A stretch of 64,000 nucleotides of DNA, taken from positions 1,674,001-1,738,000 of the forward strand of contig OZ244903.1 in the NCBI GenBank assembly GCA_965221625.1, read 5' to 3'. The position numbers were made by a program, and so were the translations under genes. This DNA comes from Bin127 sp965221625. GTDB taxonomy: Bacteria > Chloroflexota > Dehalococcoidia > Lucifugimonadales > Lucifugimonadaceae. The notes beneath the pieces are model-generated. The model did no database searches. It was given only the letters and a program-made list of their open reading frames with translations, and had not been told where the DNA came from. This document shows, in pieces, positions 8,352 to 17,105 of this stretch (its first letter is position 1; each line of letters starts with the position of its first letter).

Positions 8352-9561
8352 GTCGACGTCGCAGGCTGATTGCGTCGGTGACTTGCCGCGCATTGAAGAC
8401 GCGGATGTTCAGGGAAAACGGGTATTGGTGCGGTGCGATCTGAACGTAACTTTCAGACCAGGGACCACCCAAATTGCCGACGACAGCCGAATCCACGAAT
8501 CGATCCCGACTATCCGTGTGCTCTGCGAAAGAGGAGCGCGGGTCGTCCTATGTTCCCACCTCGGTCGTCCAAGGGGCACCGTCGTCCCCGAACTGAGCAT
8601 CGTCCACGTCCAAACCCGTGCACAGGAACTGTTGGGACGCGAAATTCAGTGCCTCGGCGGACCGGTCGGTTCGAGGGTCCAATCAGCAGTTGCCAGGTTG
8701 CACGATGGCGAAGTCGGCATCGTGGAAAACCTGCGCTTCCATCCCGGCGAGGAGTCCAACACTAGTGAGTTCTCTGATGCGTTAACCTCGCTTGCCGACA
8801 TCTACGTGTTGGACGCCTTCGGTGCCGCCCATCGTGCCCACGCTTCCATCGCCGGCGCACCAGGTTTGATACCGACGTACGCTGGAATCCTGATGCGCGC
8901 CGAAATCGCGGCGTTGACCAGAGCGGTTGAGTCTCACGAACGTCCCGCGGTTGCCATCCTCGGCGGTGCCAAAGTGTCAGACAAACTGACCGTAATCCGA
9001 AACATAGCCAAACGCGTCGACCACGTACTCATCGGTGGCGGCATGGTCAGAGCATTCTTCGCGGCTTCCGCGATAAACGTCGGATCGGCCGAGGTGCCTG
9101 AGGACGAAGTCGAAGCCACCAGGAGCCTGTTAGAGGACCCACGCGTGCGCGAAAGCCTCAGACTGCCCGTCGACGTAATCCTTGCCGAGAGATGGTCGGC
9201 AGACGCCAAATTCGAGATCGTGAAGTCAGATGCGATCGAATCGCAAGGCTTCATCCTCGACATCGGTCCCGAAACCGTCCGGCAATACGTTGACCTCATC
9301 GCTTCGGCGCGCAAGGTCATCTGGAACGGGCCGATGGGATTGTTCGAGTGGCCCTCGTTCGCCGACGGTACGCGTCGAGTTGCCCAAGGCATTGCGAAGA
9401 ATCGCGACGCCTACACGGTTGCAGGCGGAGGCTCTACGGTCGAGGCCATCTACAAATTTGACGCCGAGGACGCGTTTACGCACATCTCGACAGGCGGCGG
9501 TGCCTCATTGCAGTTCCTTGAGGGCAAGACATTGCCCGGTGTCGCCGCGCTGACCATCTGA
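8344..9561 (+). CDS. pgk: Phosphoglycerate kinase
   Basis: A 405-residue protein. It shows GKRVLVRCDLNV near the N-terminus, the CSHLGRPRG block, VENLRFHPGEE, FGAAHRAHASIAG, the AILGGAKVSDKLTVI block and the C-terminal GGGSTVEAIYKF and ISTGGGASLQFLEGKTLPGV. These cover the 3-phosphoglycerate and ATP sites. The enzyme interconverts 1,3-bisphosphoglycerate and 3-phosphoglycerate. The ATG lies inside the end of the preceding gene (8-base overlap). tpiA follows 122 bases later, a common glycolytic pairing. Confidence 0.97.
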   Translation: MPESTSQADCVGDLPRIEDADVQGKRVLVRCDLNVTFRPGTTQIADDSRIHESIPTIRVLCERGARVVLCSHLGRPRGTVVPELSIVHVQTRAQELLGREIQCLGGPVGSRVQSAVARLHDGEVGIVENLRFHPGEESNTSEFSDALTSLADIYVLDAFGAAHRAHASIAGAPGLIPTYAGILMRAEIAALTRAVESHERPAVAILGGAKVSDKLTVIRNIAKRVDHVLIGGGMVRAFFAASAINVGSAEVPEDEVEATRSLLEDPRVRESLRLPVDVILAERWSADAKFEIVKSDAIESQGFILDIGPETVRQYVDLIASARKVIWNGPMGLFEWPSFADGTRRVAQGIAKNRDAYTVAGGGSTVEAIYKFDAEDAFTHISTGGGASLQFLEGKTLPGVAALTI

Positions 9562-9683
9562 TGCTGGTTCGATCGTGTTGTGGACGGTTGACGTAGTTTC
9601 AAAGCGCCTATATCGTTAATTCGCGCGCGCATGGTGCGTATTTTGGTAGATCGGTTCGCTACGCATGCTTTCCGGGGGCAGTT

Positions 9684-10445
9684 TTGGTAGCAGGCACACC
9701 GCTTGTGGCGGGAAATTGGAAGATGAACACCACGCCTGAAGAAGGCGTGGCGTTAGCGCAGGCCATCTGTCAACGAGTGGGCGACTTAGATACCGTCGAC
9801 GTCGTGCTTTGCCCACCTTTTCCATCTTTGCAGTCGGTCGGCGGCGTAATACATAACACCTCGGTGATGCTCGGCGCACAGAACGTTAGCCAGCATAATG
9901 TAGGGGCGTACACCGGCGAGGTCTCTGTCAATATGCTGCAAGGTTTGGTTAGCCACGTCATAGTGGGACACTCCGAACGTCGCATTTTGTTCGGCGAAAC
10001 GGATGAGGTCGTTGCCGCTAAAGCTAGTGCCGTTTGCGAAGCCGGTATTACGGCAATCGTTTGCGTAGGCGAGGACGCTGAGGAACGGCAACGCCGACGG
10101 GCCGAGCGTTTTGTGCGACGACAGATCCGTGCGGCTCTGCAAGGAATACGTGACCACGACCGAGTGGTTGTCGCATACGAGCCCATTTGGGCTATTGGCA
10201 CCGGTTCGGCAGCATCGATCGGACAGATCGAATACATGATCGCGTCGATTCGAGAAGAGTTCGTCGAAATGTTTGGACCCGACGTGTCAGAAGCGATTCG
10301 CGTCCTCTACGGCGGCAGTACAAACGCTCGGAACATAGTCGAAATCGCACAAAGTTCTGCGATTGATGGCGCGTTGGTTGGGGGAGCAAGTCTGGACCCG
10401 GTCGAGTTCTCGAAAATGGTCACCATCATGAATGCTTCGGCGTGA
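9684..10445 (+). CDS. tpiA: Triosephosphate isomerase
   Basis: A 253-residue TIM barrel with LVAGNWKMN at the N-terminus, the GHSERR block carrying the catalytic His, and YEPIWAIGTG with the catalytic Glu, followed by the phosphate-binding VLYGGSTNARN and GALVGGASLDP. The start is a TTG after a GGGGG tract at spacing that fits a ribosome site. The next gene, miaA, begins 14 bases before the stop. In the 122-base gap before it I see a possible TTGACG/TATATC pair with short spacing, not strong enough to call a promoter. Confidence 0.96.
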   Translation: MVAGTPLVAGNWKMNTTPEEGVALAQAICQRVGDLDTVDVVLCPPFPSLQSVGGVIHNTSVMLGAQNVSQHNVGAYTGEVSVNMLQGLVSHVIVGHSERRILFGETDEVVAAKASAVCEAGITAIVCVGEDAEERQRRRAERFVRRQIRAALQGIRDHDRVVVAYEPIWAIGTGSAASIGQIEYMIASIREEFVEMFGPDVSEAIRVLYGGSTNARNIVEIAQSSAIDGALVGGASLDPVEFSKMVTIMNASA

Positions 10446-11424
10446 TGCGGGATCAATCGCAAGTGCATTGAACCAATCGTCAATCAACCGCCGGCAAAAG
10501 TTGGTGGCGGTAGTGGGACCAACCGCCAGTGGCAAGACCGCGTTAGGAGTAGAAGTCGCACGTAGATTCCACGGCGAGGTGGTCAACTCGGACTCGCGGC
10601 TCTTCTATCAAGGGATGGATGTCGGCACCGCCAAGCCCTCTCCAGAGGAACGCAGGGGCGTACCTCATCACCTCATCGATTTCCTCGACCCCGGAGATTG
10701 GTACAGTCTCAAGGATTTCCTCGGCGCGGCTCGCGAGTCGATCGCGGACATCAATGCAATGAGCAGACTCCCTGTGGTTGTCGGAGGATCAGGGCAGTAC
10801 GTCTGGGGGTTGTTGGAGGGATGGAATGTTCCGTCGATACCCCCCAATCCAGCCTTGAGGGCTGAGTTGGAATGCATACTCAATGAAGAAGGGATTGGAG
10901 CACTACAAGAACGACTTCGTCTGACGAATGCGAGGGACATCGAACGCGTTGAGATGCAAAATCCTCGCCGTCTCATCCGCGCCATTGAGCGCGCCGTGGC
11001 TACCGGAGACGCGATGGGCGGTGCCAGCAAATCGCGGGTCCCGCCTTACAACGCGCTGGTGCTCGGCCTCAAATTGGGTAGGGAAGAGCTGCACCGACGC
11101 GTCGCTCGGCGAATACATCGCATGTTGGCTTCAGGTTGGCGCGCTGAAGTTGAGCACTTAATCGCACGCGGTGTCGAACGAGACTTGCCATCTATGTCGG
11201 CGATCGGATATCGGCAGCTCTACGATCACATAGAAGGACGCATTTTCGAAGGCGAAATGGTGGAGGAGACAATCGCTGCAACGCTTCGACTGATCGGTGC
11301 ACAAAACAACTGGTTCAAGCCAGGCGACAAACGGATCACTTGGTTGGACGCGAGCGAACCTTCGGTTTTCGACGATGCGGCATCCGCTGTCAACGATTGG
11401 ATGGGCATCACATCGTCGACGTAA
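10432..11424 (+). CDS. miaA: tRNA dimethylallyltransferase
   Basis: A 330-residue protein with the P-loop GPTASGKT, the NSDSRLFYQGMDVGTAKP substrate block, HHLIDFLDP, VVGGSGQYVWGLLEGW and the later SAIGYRQLYDHIEG segment. MiaA adds a dimethylallyl group to A37 of tRNAs that read UNN codons. With the tsaC-type gene nearby this makes two anticodon-loop A37 modification genes in one cluster. The ATG at 10432 overlaps tpiA by 14 bases in another frame. A shorter start near residue 20 cannot be excluded. Confidence 0.95.
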   Translation: MLRRDAGSIASALNQSSINRRQKLVAVVGPTASGKTALGVEVARRFHGEVVNSDSRLFYQGMDVGTAKPSPEERRGVPHHLIDFLDPGDWYSLKDFLGAARESIADINAMSRLPVVVGGSGQYVWGLLEGWNVPSIPPNPALRAELECILNEEGIGALQERLRLTNARDIERVEMQNPRRLIRAIERAVATGDAMGGASKSRVPPYNALVLGLKLGREELHRRVARRIHRMLASGWRAEVEHLIARGVERDLPSMSAIGYRQLYDHIEGRIFEGEMVEETIAATLRLIGAQNNWFKPGDKRITWLDASEPSVFDDAASAVNDWMGITSST

Positions 11425-11491
11425 GCGAGTTGGTTTCGACGCTGGATAGAATCGCACTCAAGCGGCACATTCGCAAGTCGGGAGACGATGA

Positions 11492-12346
11492 TTGGCGATC
11501 GAATTCGCGAAACTTCACGGTTGTGGCAACGACTACATTGCAATTGACGGGCGTTCCGTCGAACGAGATTGGTCACGATTGACCCAAGACATGAGCCGTC
11601 CGGCGTTCGGCGTCGGATCCGACGGCATCGTGCTGCTCCAAGACTCAGATGTCGCCCAAGTTCGAATGCGCGTCTTCAACCCGGACGGGTCGGAAGCGGA
11701 GATGAGCGGCAACGGTATCCGACTTTTCGCCAAGTTCGTGCTCGACCGTCGACTAGCTGAGGCGTCAGACGACGGACTCACGGTCGAAACTCTAGGGGGA
11801 GTGCGAACCGTTTGGCCCACGATGCGGAACGGCGCGATGGTTTCCGCAAGGGTAGCGATGGGCGCAGCGACGTTTGTTGCCGCGGAGGTGCCGGTTGATA
11901 CTGCAGACATCGGCGGAGCCATCGATGTCGTCAATCAACCCGTGGAGATTGGCGGTAGACTGCTCAGTCTGACGTGTTTGGGGATCGGCAATCCACACGC
12001 GGTTGCGATCATCGACGAACCGGTTGAGGACTTTCCCATAAAAACGATCGGTCCCGAGGTCGAGTCTCACCCAATGTTTCCTCAACGCATCAACTTCGAG
12101 GTAGTTAACGTGAAGTCGAGAGATCGCATTCGCGCTCGAATCTTCGAGCGCGGCGCGGGGGAGACGCTTTCATCTGGGACCGGAAGCACCGCATCCGCAT
12201 ACGCGTGCCGCAAACTCGGGTTCGTGGACGACACGGTCGACGTCGTAGTAGACGGCGGGATTTTGCGAATCTCGTGGGACGAAAACGACGAGGCATTTCT
12301 CGAAGGTCCCGCGGTTGAGGTCTTCACTGGGGTTTGGAACGAGTAA
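11492..12346 (+). CDS. dapF: Diaminopimelate epimerase homologue with both catalytic Cys replaced by Ser
   Basis: A 284-residue DapF-fold protein: FAKLHGCGNDYIAIDG at the start, GSDGI, FNPDGSEAEMSGNGIRLFAKF, GNPHAV, and ERGAGETLSSGTGSTASA near the C-terminus. In the family the two catalytic cysteines sit in E-M-C-G-N-G and T-L-x-C-G-T-G. Here both positions are serine (S72, codon AGC; S228, codon TCT). The rest of the site is well kept, so it is not a decaying pseudogene. The TTG start at 11492 has GGAG 7 bases upstream. dapL follows after 45 bases, which supports a diaminopimelate role. Activity with two serines is uncertain. Confidence 0.88.
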   Translation: MAIEFAKLHGCGNDYIAIDGRSVERDWSRLTQDMSRPAFGVGSDGIVLLQDSDVAQVRMRVFNPDGSEAEMSGNGIRLFAKFVLDRRLAEASDDGLTVETLGGVRTVWPTMRNGAMVSARVAMGAATFVAAEVPVDTADIGGAIDVVNQPVEIGGRLLSLTCLGIGNPHAVAIIDEPVEDFPIKTIGPEVESHPMFPQRINFEVVNVKSRDRIRARIFERGAGETLSSGTGSTASAYACRKLGFVDDTVDVVVDGGILRISWDENDEAFLEGPAVEVFTGVWNE

Positions 12347-12391
12347 CGCGCCCAATGGTTGAGATTGCGTAGGCACGGTAAGGAGTAGCAG

Positions 12392-13555
12392 ATGCCCGAA
12401 CTTGCACGACGTGTACGACAGTTGCCGCCTTACCTTTTCGTCAACATCTCAAGGGCGATAGCGGCCAAGAAGGCGCAAGGCATCGACGTCGTTTCCTTTG
12501 GCATCGGCGATCCTGACATACCGACGCCTGATGCGGTGTTGGACGCGCTCGATCGCGGGGCTCGCAAACCGGCGAATCATCGTTATCCCGAAAGCGAAGG
12601 GTTGCCCGAGTTTCGACAGGCAGTTTCGCAGTTTTACGCCCGACGATTCGGGGTCGAAATCGATCCGGGGACTGAGGCGATCAACCTTATCGGAGCCAAG
12701 GAGGGCATCGCACACGCGGCACTCTGTTTCATCGACCCAGGTGACATCTCGATATCGCCAGATCCAGCGTATCCGGTGTATGAGATTGGCACTATGTTTG
12801 CCGGCGGCACGACTCATTTCCTGCCATTGAAGGAAGAAAACGGATATCTCGTCGATTTTTCCGAAATCCCGACCGACGTCGCCAGGAAGTCAAAGACCCT
12901 TTGGCTAAATTATCCGAACAATCCCACCGGTGCCGTCGCAGACATCGCGTTCTTCGAAGAAGCGGTCGCATACGCCAAGGAGTTCGATCTCTACCTATTG
13001 CACGACGCCTGCTACACCGAAGTAACTTTCGACGCTTACGTCGCCCCGAGTATTCTCCAGGTTGCGGGTGCCAAGGACGTAGCAATGGAGTTTCACTCGC
13101 TCTCCAAAACTGCCAACATGACGGGTTGGCGCGTTGGTGCGGCAGTAGGTAACTCGGAGATGGTCGATGCGCTGATGCGCGTCAAATCAAACATCGACTC
13201 CGGCCTTTCTCAGGCGATCCAGGAAATGGGAATCGAAGCGTTGAATTTGCCCGATTCGTGGTTGGACGCCAACAATGAGATCTACCGTAACCGACGCGAC
13301 CGAGTTGTCGCTGCGTTGAACGAGATTGGCCTCGAAGCGACTACGCCGAAAGCGACACTCTACATCTGGACGCGCGTTCCGGATGGTTACACCTCGAGCC
13401 AGTTCGCAGAAAAGATGCTGGAGGAGCGGGACGTGGTGGTTACGCCCGGTGCATCGTACGGGCCATCGGGCGAAGGATACATCCGCCTGTCGCTGACCAT
13501 ACCTGATGATCAGATCGACGAAGGCATACGCCGCATCTCGGGTTGGCGGATATAA
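12392..13555 (+). CDS. dapL: LL-diaminopimelate aminotransferase
   Basis: A 387-residue fold-type I PLP aminotransferase. Markers are SFGIGDPDIPTPDAV, the NHRYPESEGLPEFR substrate-loop pattern, YPNNPTGAV, HDACYTEV and SLSKTANMTGWRVG with the PLP lysine. The NHRYPE and GIGDPD patterns fit DapL, which converts tetrahydrodipicolinate to LL-diaminopimelate directly and skips the succinylase steps. It directly follows the DapF homologue. A general class I aminotransferase is the alternative. An AAGGAG site lies just upstream of the ATG. Confidence 0.88.
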   Translation: MPELARRVRQLPPYLFVNISRAIAAKKAQGIDVVSFGIGDPDIPTPDAVLDALDRGARKPANHRYPESEGLPEFRQAVSQFYARRFGVEIDPGTEAINLIGAKEGIAHAALCFIDPGDISISPDPAYPVYEIGTMFAGGTTHFLPLKEENGYLVDFSEIPTDVARKSKTLWLNYPNNPTGAVADIAFFEEAVAYAKEFDLYLLHDACYTEVTFDAYVAPSILQVAGAKDVAMEFHSLSKTANMTGWRVGAAVGNSEMVDALMRVKSNIDSGLSQAIQEMGIEALNLPDSWLDANNEIYRNRRDRVVAALNEIGLEATTPKATLYIWTRVPDGYTSSQFAEKMLEERDVVVTPGASYGPSGEGYIRLSLTIPDDQIDEGIRRISGWRI

Positions 13556-13569
13556 ACAGGCAGCTACAC

Positions 13570-14730
13570 ATGTCCAAACGAAGAAGGCTCTACAGCACAG
13601 TTGCTAGGAGAGAAAGCGCATGTTTGGTCGGTGCCCAAGTTCGGACGCGCGGTGCGAAATGGCGACTACAAGATTCGATTGCAGAACTCTCGGCATTGGC
13701 GCAAGCGGCAGGGGCAAACCCAGTTGCAACGGTAAAGCAACTGCTCAAATCGCCGTCTCCGACTTACATGGGATCCGGCAAACTCATTGAGATTGAGGCG
13801 TTAATCAGGGAAGAGCGCGTCGAAACGGTCATTTGCGATGACGAGTTGACGCCGGCACAGCAACGGGTGCTTGAAGACAGACTCAAGGTCAAGGTCATCG
13901 ACCGGACGGCTTTGATTTTGGACATCTTCGCGAATCGGGCACGCACTCGCGAAGGCAAGTTGCAAGTCGAATTGGCGCAGGTCGAATACCTGATGCCAAG
14001 GCTCGCTGGCCAGTGGTCCCACCTTGAGCGTCTAGGCGGCGGAATCGGTACCAGGGGACCGGGAGAGTCGCAGATTGAAACCGACCGACGCCTGATGAGA
14101 ACGCGTGCGAGGGATTTGAAACGAGCACTCGGAAATGTCAGGGACCAACGTGGCGCACAACGCAGACGTCGCGTTCGAGGAGACGTCAAGACCGTTTCGC
14201 TTGTGGGATATACAAACGCCGGTAAATCTGCACTGTTCAACGTGCTCACCGGTTCTGAAATCAGATCCGATGACCGACTGTTCGAAACCCTTGATACGAC
14301 GACGCGAAGGCTCTATCTGCCATCCGGTCAAGCGGCGACGCTTAGTGATACTGTCGGCTTCATAAACAAGCTGCCGACGATTCTGGTCAATGCATTCAGC
14401 GCCACGTTGGAGGAAGCCATGTTCGCAGATCTGTTGATCCACGTCAGCGACATCTCAAATCCTTTGGCAGCTGAGCAAATCGATGTCGTCAACTCGGTCC
14501 TAGGCGACATAGGTTTGGGAACAACGCCGCGGATGCTGGTACTCAACAAACTCGATTTAGTTTGCGACTCAATGGAGGAAGCCTCTGAAATCGGCACCGC
14601 GGAAACTATCATGACTTCAGCGGAGAAGCGTTGGGGCGTTGACGATCTCCGTGACGCCATTGATGCGGAACTGGCGGAGCTAAGCGACGTCAATGCGGAC
14701 CGGACACGGGCGTCGGCAGTTGCTGTTTGA
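13570..14730 (+). CDS. hflX: Ribosome-associated GTPase HflX
   Basis: A protein of 386 residues from this ATG. The N-terminal HflX domain (ACLVGAQV, YMGSGKLIEIEALI, DDELTPAQQRVLEDRLKVKVIDRTALILDIF) is followed by the family hallmark GGIGTRGPGESQIETDRR and a G domain with G1 GYTNAGKS at about 213-220, the TLDTTTRR switch, DTVGFI and NKLD. HflX splits stalled ribosomes. A TTG at 13543 is an alternative start that would overlap dapL by 13 bases. No heat-shock site was recognised upstream. Confidence 0.93.
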   Translation: MSKRRRLYSTVARRESACLVGAQVRTRGAKWRLQDSIAELSALAQAAGANPVATVKQLLKSPSPTYMGSGKLIEIEALIREERVETVICDDELTPAQQRVLEDRLKVKVIDRTALILDIFANRARTREGKLQVELAQVEYLMPRLAGQWSHLERLGGGIGTRGPGESQIETDRRLMRTRARDLKRALGNVRDQRGAQRRRRVRGDVKTVSLVGYTNAGKSALFNVLTGSEIRSDDRLFETLDTTTRRLYLPSGQAATLSDTVGFINKLPTILVNAFSATLEEAMFADLLIHVSDISNPLAAEQIDVVNSVLGDIGLGTTPRMLVLNKLDLVCDSMEEASEIGTAETIMTSAEKRWGVDDLRDAIDAELAELSDVNADRTRASAVAV

Positions 14731-14965
14731 GGCGTCGGGTGGAGGATAGGGGCGACTGAAAGCGCGACTAGGACAACTTCGCACTAGATATGTTATGTAA
14801 AGTCAACAGCATCGGTAAATGATCTTTGCTTCGGAGGCCGATGCGAGTGTCGACGCCGAATCCCCGATCTGCTCGGCGCGCATAAATCGCTACGCAAACC
14901 CGCTTCGTATACTTTGGTATCTGCTTGAGCGAAGCGATTCATCATCTCGATACTTTCCGCCGCCC

Positions 14966-16423
14966 ATGAACATTCCTTCCGCCTTGTTTCGACTTAGATT
15001 GTGCGCGGTCGCCTGCGCGTCAGTCTTGCTGCTCGTCTTTGGATGTTTCGCCGGCAACGATGTCGCCGATCAATCTCAACAGGCCACAGTCGACCAGATC
15101 CCTGTCGATCGAATCGAAGATTCGAGTTGCGCCGCTCAATCCGTAACCGAGACTTACAGTGCCCCGGCGAATGACGATGCCGTTGTCGAGGTCGAAGTCG
15201 TCAATACGGACTTGGTGGCACCAACCACCGAGAATGCTCTCACCGACCAGTCGCAATCCAGCGCACAACCGACCGTCGTTTCGCAGATTGCGCAACCTCA
15301 AATTCCTAGAGACTTGCCCGACGCGGTCCCGGAAGACGTTGCGGTCATCTGGGAAGCGTTCCAGTTCATTAACGACGAGTATGTCGATTATGAACGCGTC
15401 GACCACGACAAGATGTCGGAGCAAGCGATTCTCGGGTTTATCGAAGCCCTCGAAGATCCGCACATGACGTACATCACCCCTGAGCGAATGCGCATGAGCC
15501 GCGACGACCTCGCAGGTTCGTTCTTCGGCATCGGATGCCGGGTTTCGATGGCACCGGATGGCAAAGGCGTCATAATCCAAACTGTCTTCGAAGGATCCCC
15601 AGCAAAAACGGCTGGAATCAAAGCTGGCGACCGCATCGTCAAAGTCGATGGTGAGGACGCCACGGATTGGGATGTCACGACTACCGTGTTGAAAATCCGC
15701 GGCGAAGAAGGTGTGCCCGTGCTGTTGCAGGTCTTGCATGTCGGCGACACCGATCCAGTCGACATCGAGATAATCCGAGGTCGGATACAGCTCGAATCGG
15801 TATTCTCGAGACTGATTCCAGACACGCGTTTCGGCGAGTTGGATATCACTACGTTCACCGATGAAACGCCAGGTGAAATCAGGGCACACATGCAAGACTT
15901 GCTTGATCAAGGTGCCGAAGGTGTCGTGATCGATTTGCGCAACAATCCCGGCGGATTGCTCAATTCGACTCTCGATTCGGCCAGTGAGTTCATCACTAAC
16001 GGACGCCTCGCATACGAGCAGGATCGGAACGGGGTACGACGAGATTTCTACGCCCATGGTGAAGGCAATTTCACAGACGTGCCCGTCGTTGTCCTCGTAA
16101 ACGAGTGGTCTGGATCTGGTGCGGAGTTGTTTGCTGGCGCATTCCAAGATCTCGGGAGAGCCGTCTTGATCGGGGTGAAGACATTCGGCAAAGGGAGTGT
16201 AAACATCACGCGCACGCTCTCCAATGGTGCTGGACTGAACATAACCATCAGACGGTGGTACACGCCCAACGGCAACGTAATCGAAGGCGAGGGATTAACT
16301 CCCGACGTCGTCGTTGAAGCCGACGACAATCCCGACCAACGAGACGTTGATTGGGTCGAACCTCAGATGGACGCTGCCATCAAGCAGTTGAACTTCCAAA
16401 CTCGCGTTACTACATCCCGCTGA
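14966..16423 (+). CDS. S41-family C-terminal processing protease, lipoprotein
   Basis: From this ATG the protein is 485 residues. It has a signal peptide with lipobox V-F-G-C (Cys27), a Ser/Thr/Asp-rich linker of roughly 90 residues, a helical segment (VAVIWEAFQFINDEYVD), a PDZ domain (FGIGCRVSM to about VDIEIIRGR) and the tail-specific protease core. The catalytic pair is Ser384 in EWSGSGAEL and Lys409 in TFGKGSVN, 25 residues apart as in CtpA/Prc. It probably degrades or trims exported proteins at the membrane. The open frame extends to 14819, but the signal peptide decides the start. Confidence 0.9.
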   Translation: MNIPSALFRLRLCAVACASVLLLVFGCFAGNDVADQSQQATVDQIPVDRIEDSSCAAQSVTETYSAPANDDAVVEVEVVNTDLVAPTTENALTDQSQSSAQPTVVSQIAQPQIPRDLPDAVPEDVAVIWEAFQFINDEYVDYERVDHDKMSEQAILGFIEALEDPHMTYITPERMRMSRDDLAGSFFGIGCRVSMAPDGKGVIIQTVFEGSPAKTAGIKAGDRIVKVDGEDATDWDVTTTVLKIRGEEGVPVLLQVLHVGDTDPVDIEIIRGRIQLESVFSRLIPDTRFGELDITTFTDETPGEIRAHMQDLLDQGAEGVVIDLRNNPGGLLNSTLDSASEFITNGRLAYEQDRNGVRRDFYAHGEGNFTDVPVVVLVNEWSGSGAELFAGAFQDLGRAVLIGVKTFGKGSVNITRTLSNGAGLNITIRRWYTPNGNVIEGEGLTPDVVVEADDNPDQRDVDWVEPQMDAAIKQLNFQTRVTTSR

Positions 16424-16570
16424 CGCGCGGCCTCTCAAGTCCGATCGCGACACGAGATTGTTGCGCGTTGTCGGATCACCTTCGGAGCCAACCCCCGTGC
16501 ACAATTGATTCCATCTCAATCAGTCGCGTTTGGTTCCCAAGGTTCCGTCGGGATTGATCGGGTTGAGATT

Positions 16571-17083
16571 ATGGTTCCAAAGAGACGCGTCAAGAAACGC
16601 GACAAGAAACCTAGCGACGTTGTCAAGTCATCTGGGACGATGGCTACGAATCGACGCGTCAGCTTCGAATACTCTTTGATGGATGAGTTCGAGGCGGGAA
16701 TCGTCTTGAAGGGCTCGGAGATCAAGTCGATTCGGGCTGGCAAAATCGACATCTCAAATGCGTACGTGCGCATGTCCGATGGCGAGGCCTGGTTAGTCAA
16801 CGCTTACATCGCACCATATGAAGCAGCCGGTGTGTGGTCGCAACATGAACCGCTACGAGACAGAAAGCTGCTGTTGCACCGGAAAGAAATCGATTTCCTG
16901 CGCGGCCGCAGTGAACGCGACAGGTTGACGATCGTAGTGCCGCGGGTCTACATCACGCGTGGCGTCGCCAAGGCTTCGATACGTCTGGCGCGCAGCAAGC
17001 GGATGCAAGATCGTCGTGAAACCATACGCCGACGAGACCAAGAGCGTGAAATTGCCCGCGCGCTGTCTAGACGCGACCAATGA
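16571..17083 (+). CDS. smpB: SsrA-binding protein SmpB
   Basis: A protein of 170 residues from the ATG at 16571. It has NRRVSFEYSLMDEFEAGIVLKGSEIKSIRAGKIDISNAYV, GEAWLVNAYIAPYE, RDRKLLLHRKEI and a long basic C-terminal helix (KRMQDRRETIRRRDQEREIARA) that in the ribosome enters the mRNA channel. SmpB partners tmRNA in rescue of stalled ribosomes. The frame is open to 16505, but the added residues are not family-like. No tmRNA gene was recognised nearby. Confidence 0.95.
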   Translation: MVPKRRVKKRDKKPSDVVKSSGTMATNRRVSFEYSLMDEFEAGIVLKGSEIKSIRAGKIDISNAYVRMSDGEAWLVNAYIAPYEAAGVWSQHEPLRDRKLLLHRKEIDFLRGRSERDRLTIVVPRVYITRGVAKASIRLARSKRMQDRRETIRRRDQEREIARALSRRDQ

Positions 17084-17105
17084 GACGAAGTAGCGCGGTT
17101 TCGTG

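Noticed and set aside
16096..16140. Possible loss of the catalytic serine in the S41 protease
   Set aside because: At first the SGSGAE loop seemed to lack the Ser before Glu, but the catalytic Ser is the middle one, 25 residues before Lys, and it is present.
15020..16147. A 375-codon open frame antisense to the S41 protease
   Set aside because: It lies fully inside a gene with clear signal peptide, PDZ and catalytic motifs; its protein matches no pattern I know, and such long antisense frames are common in this base composition.
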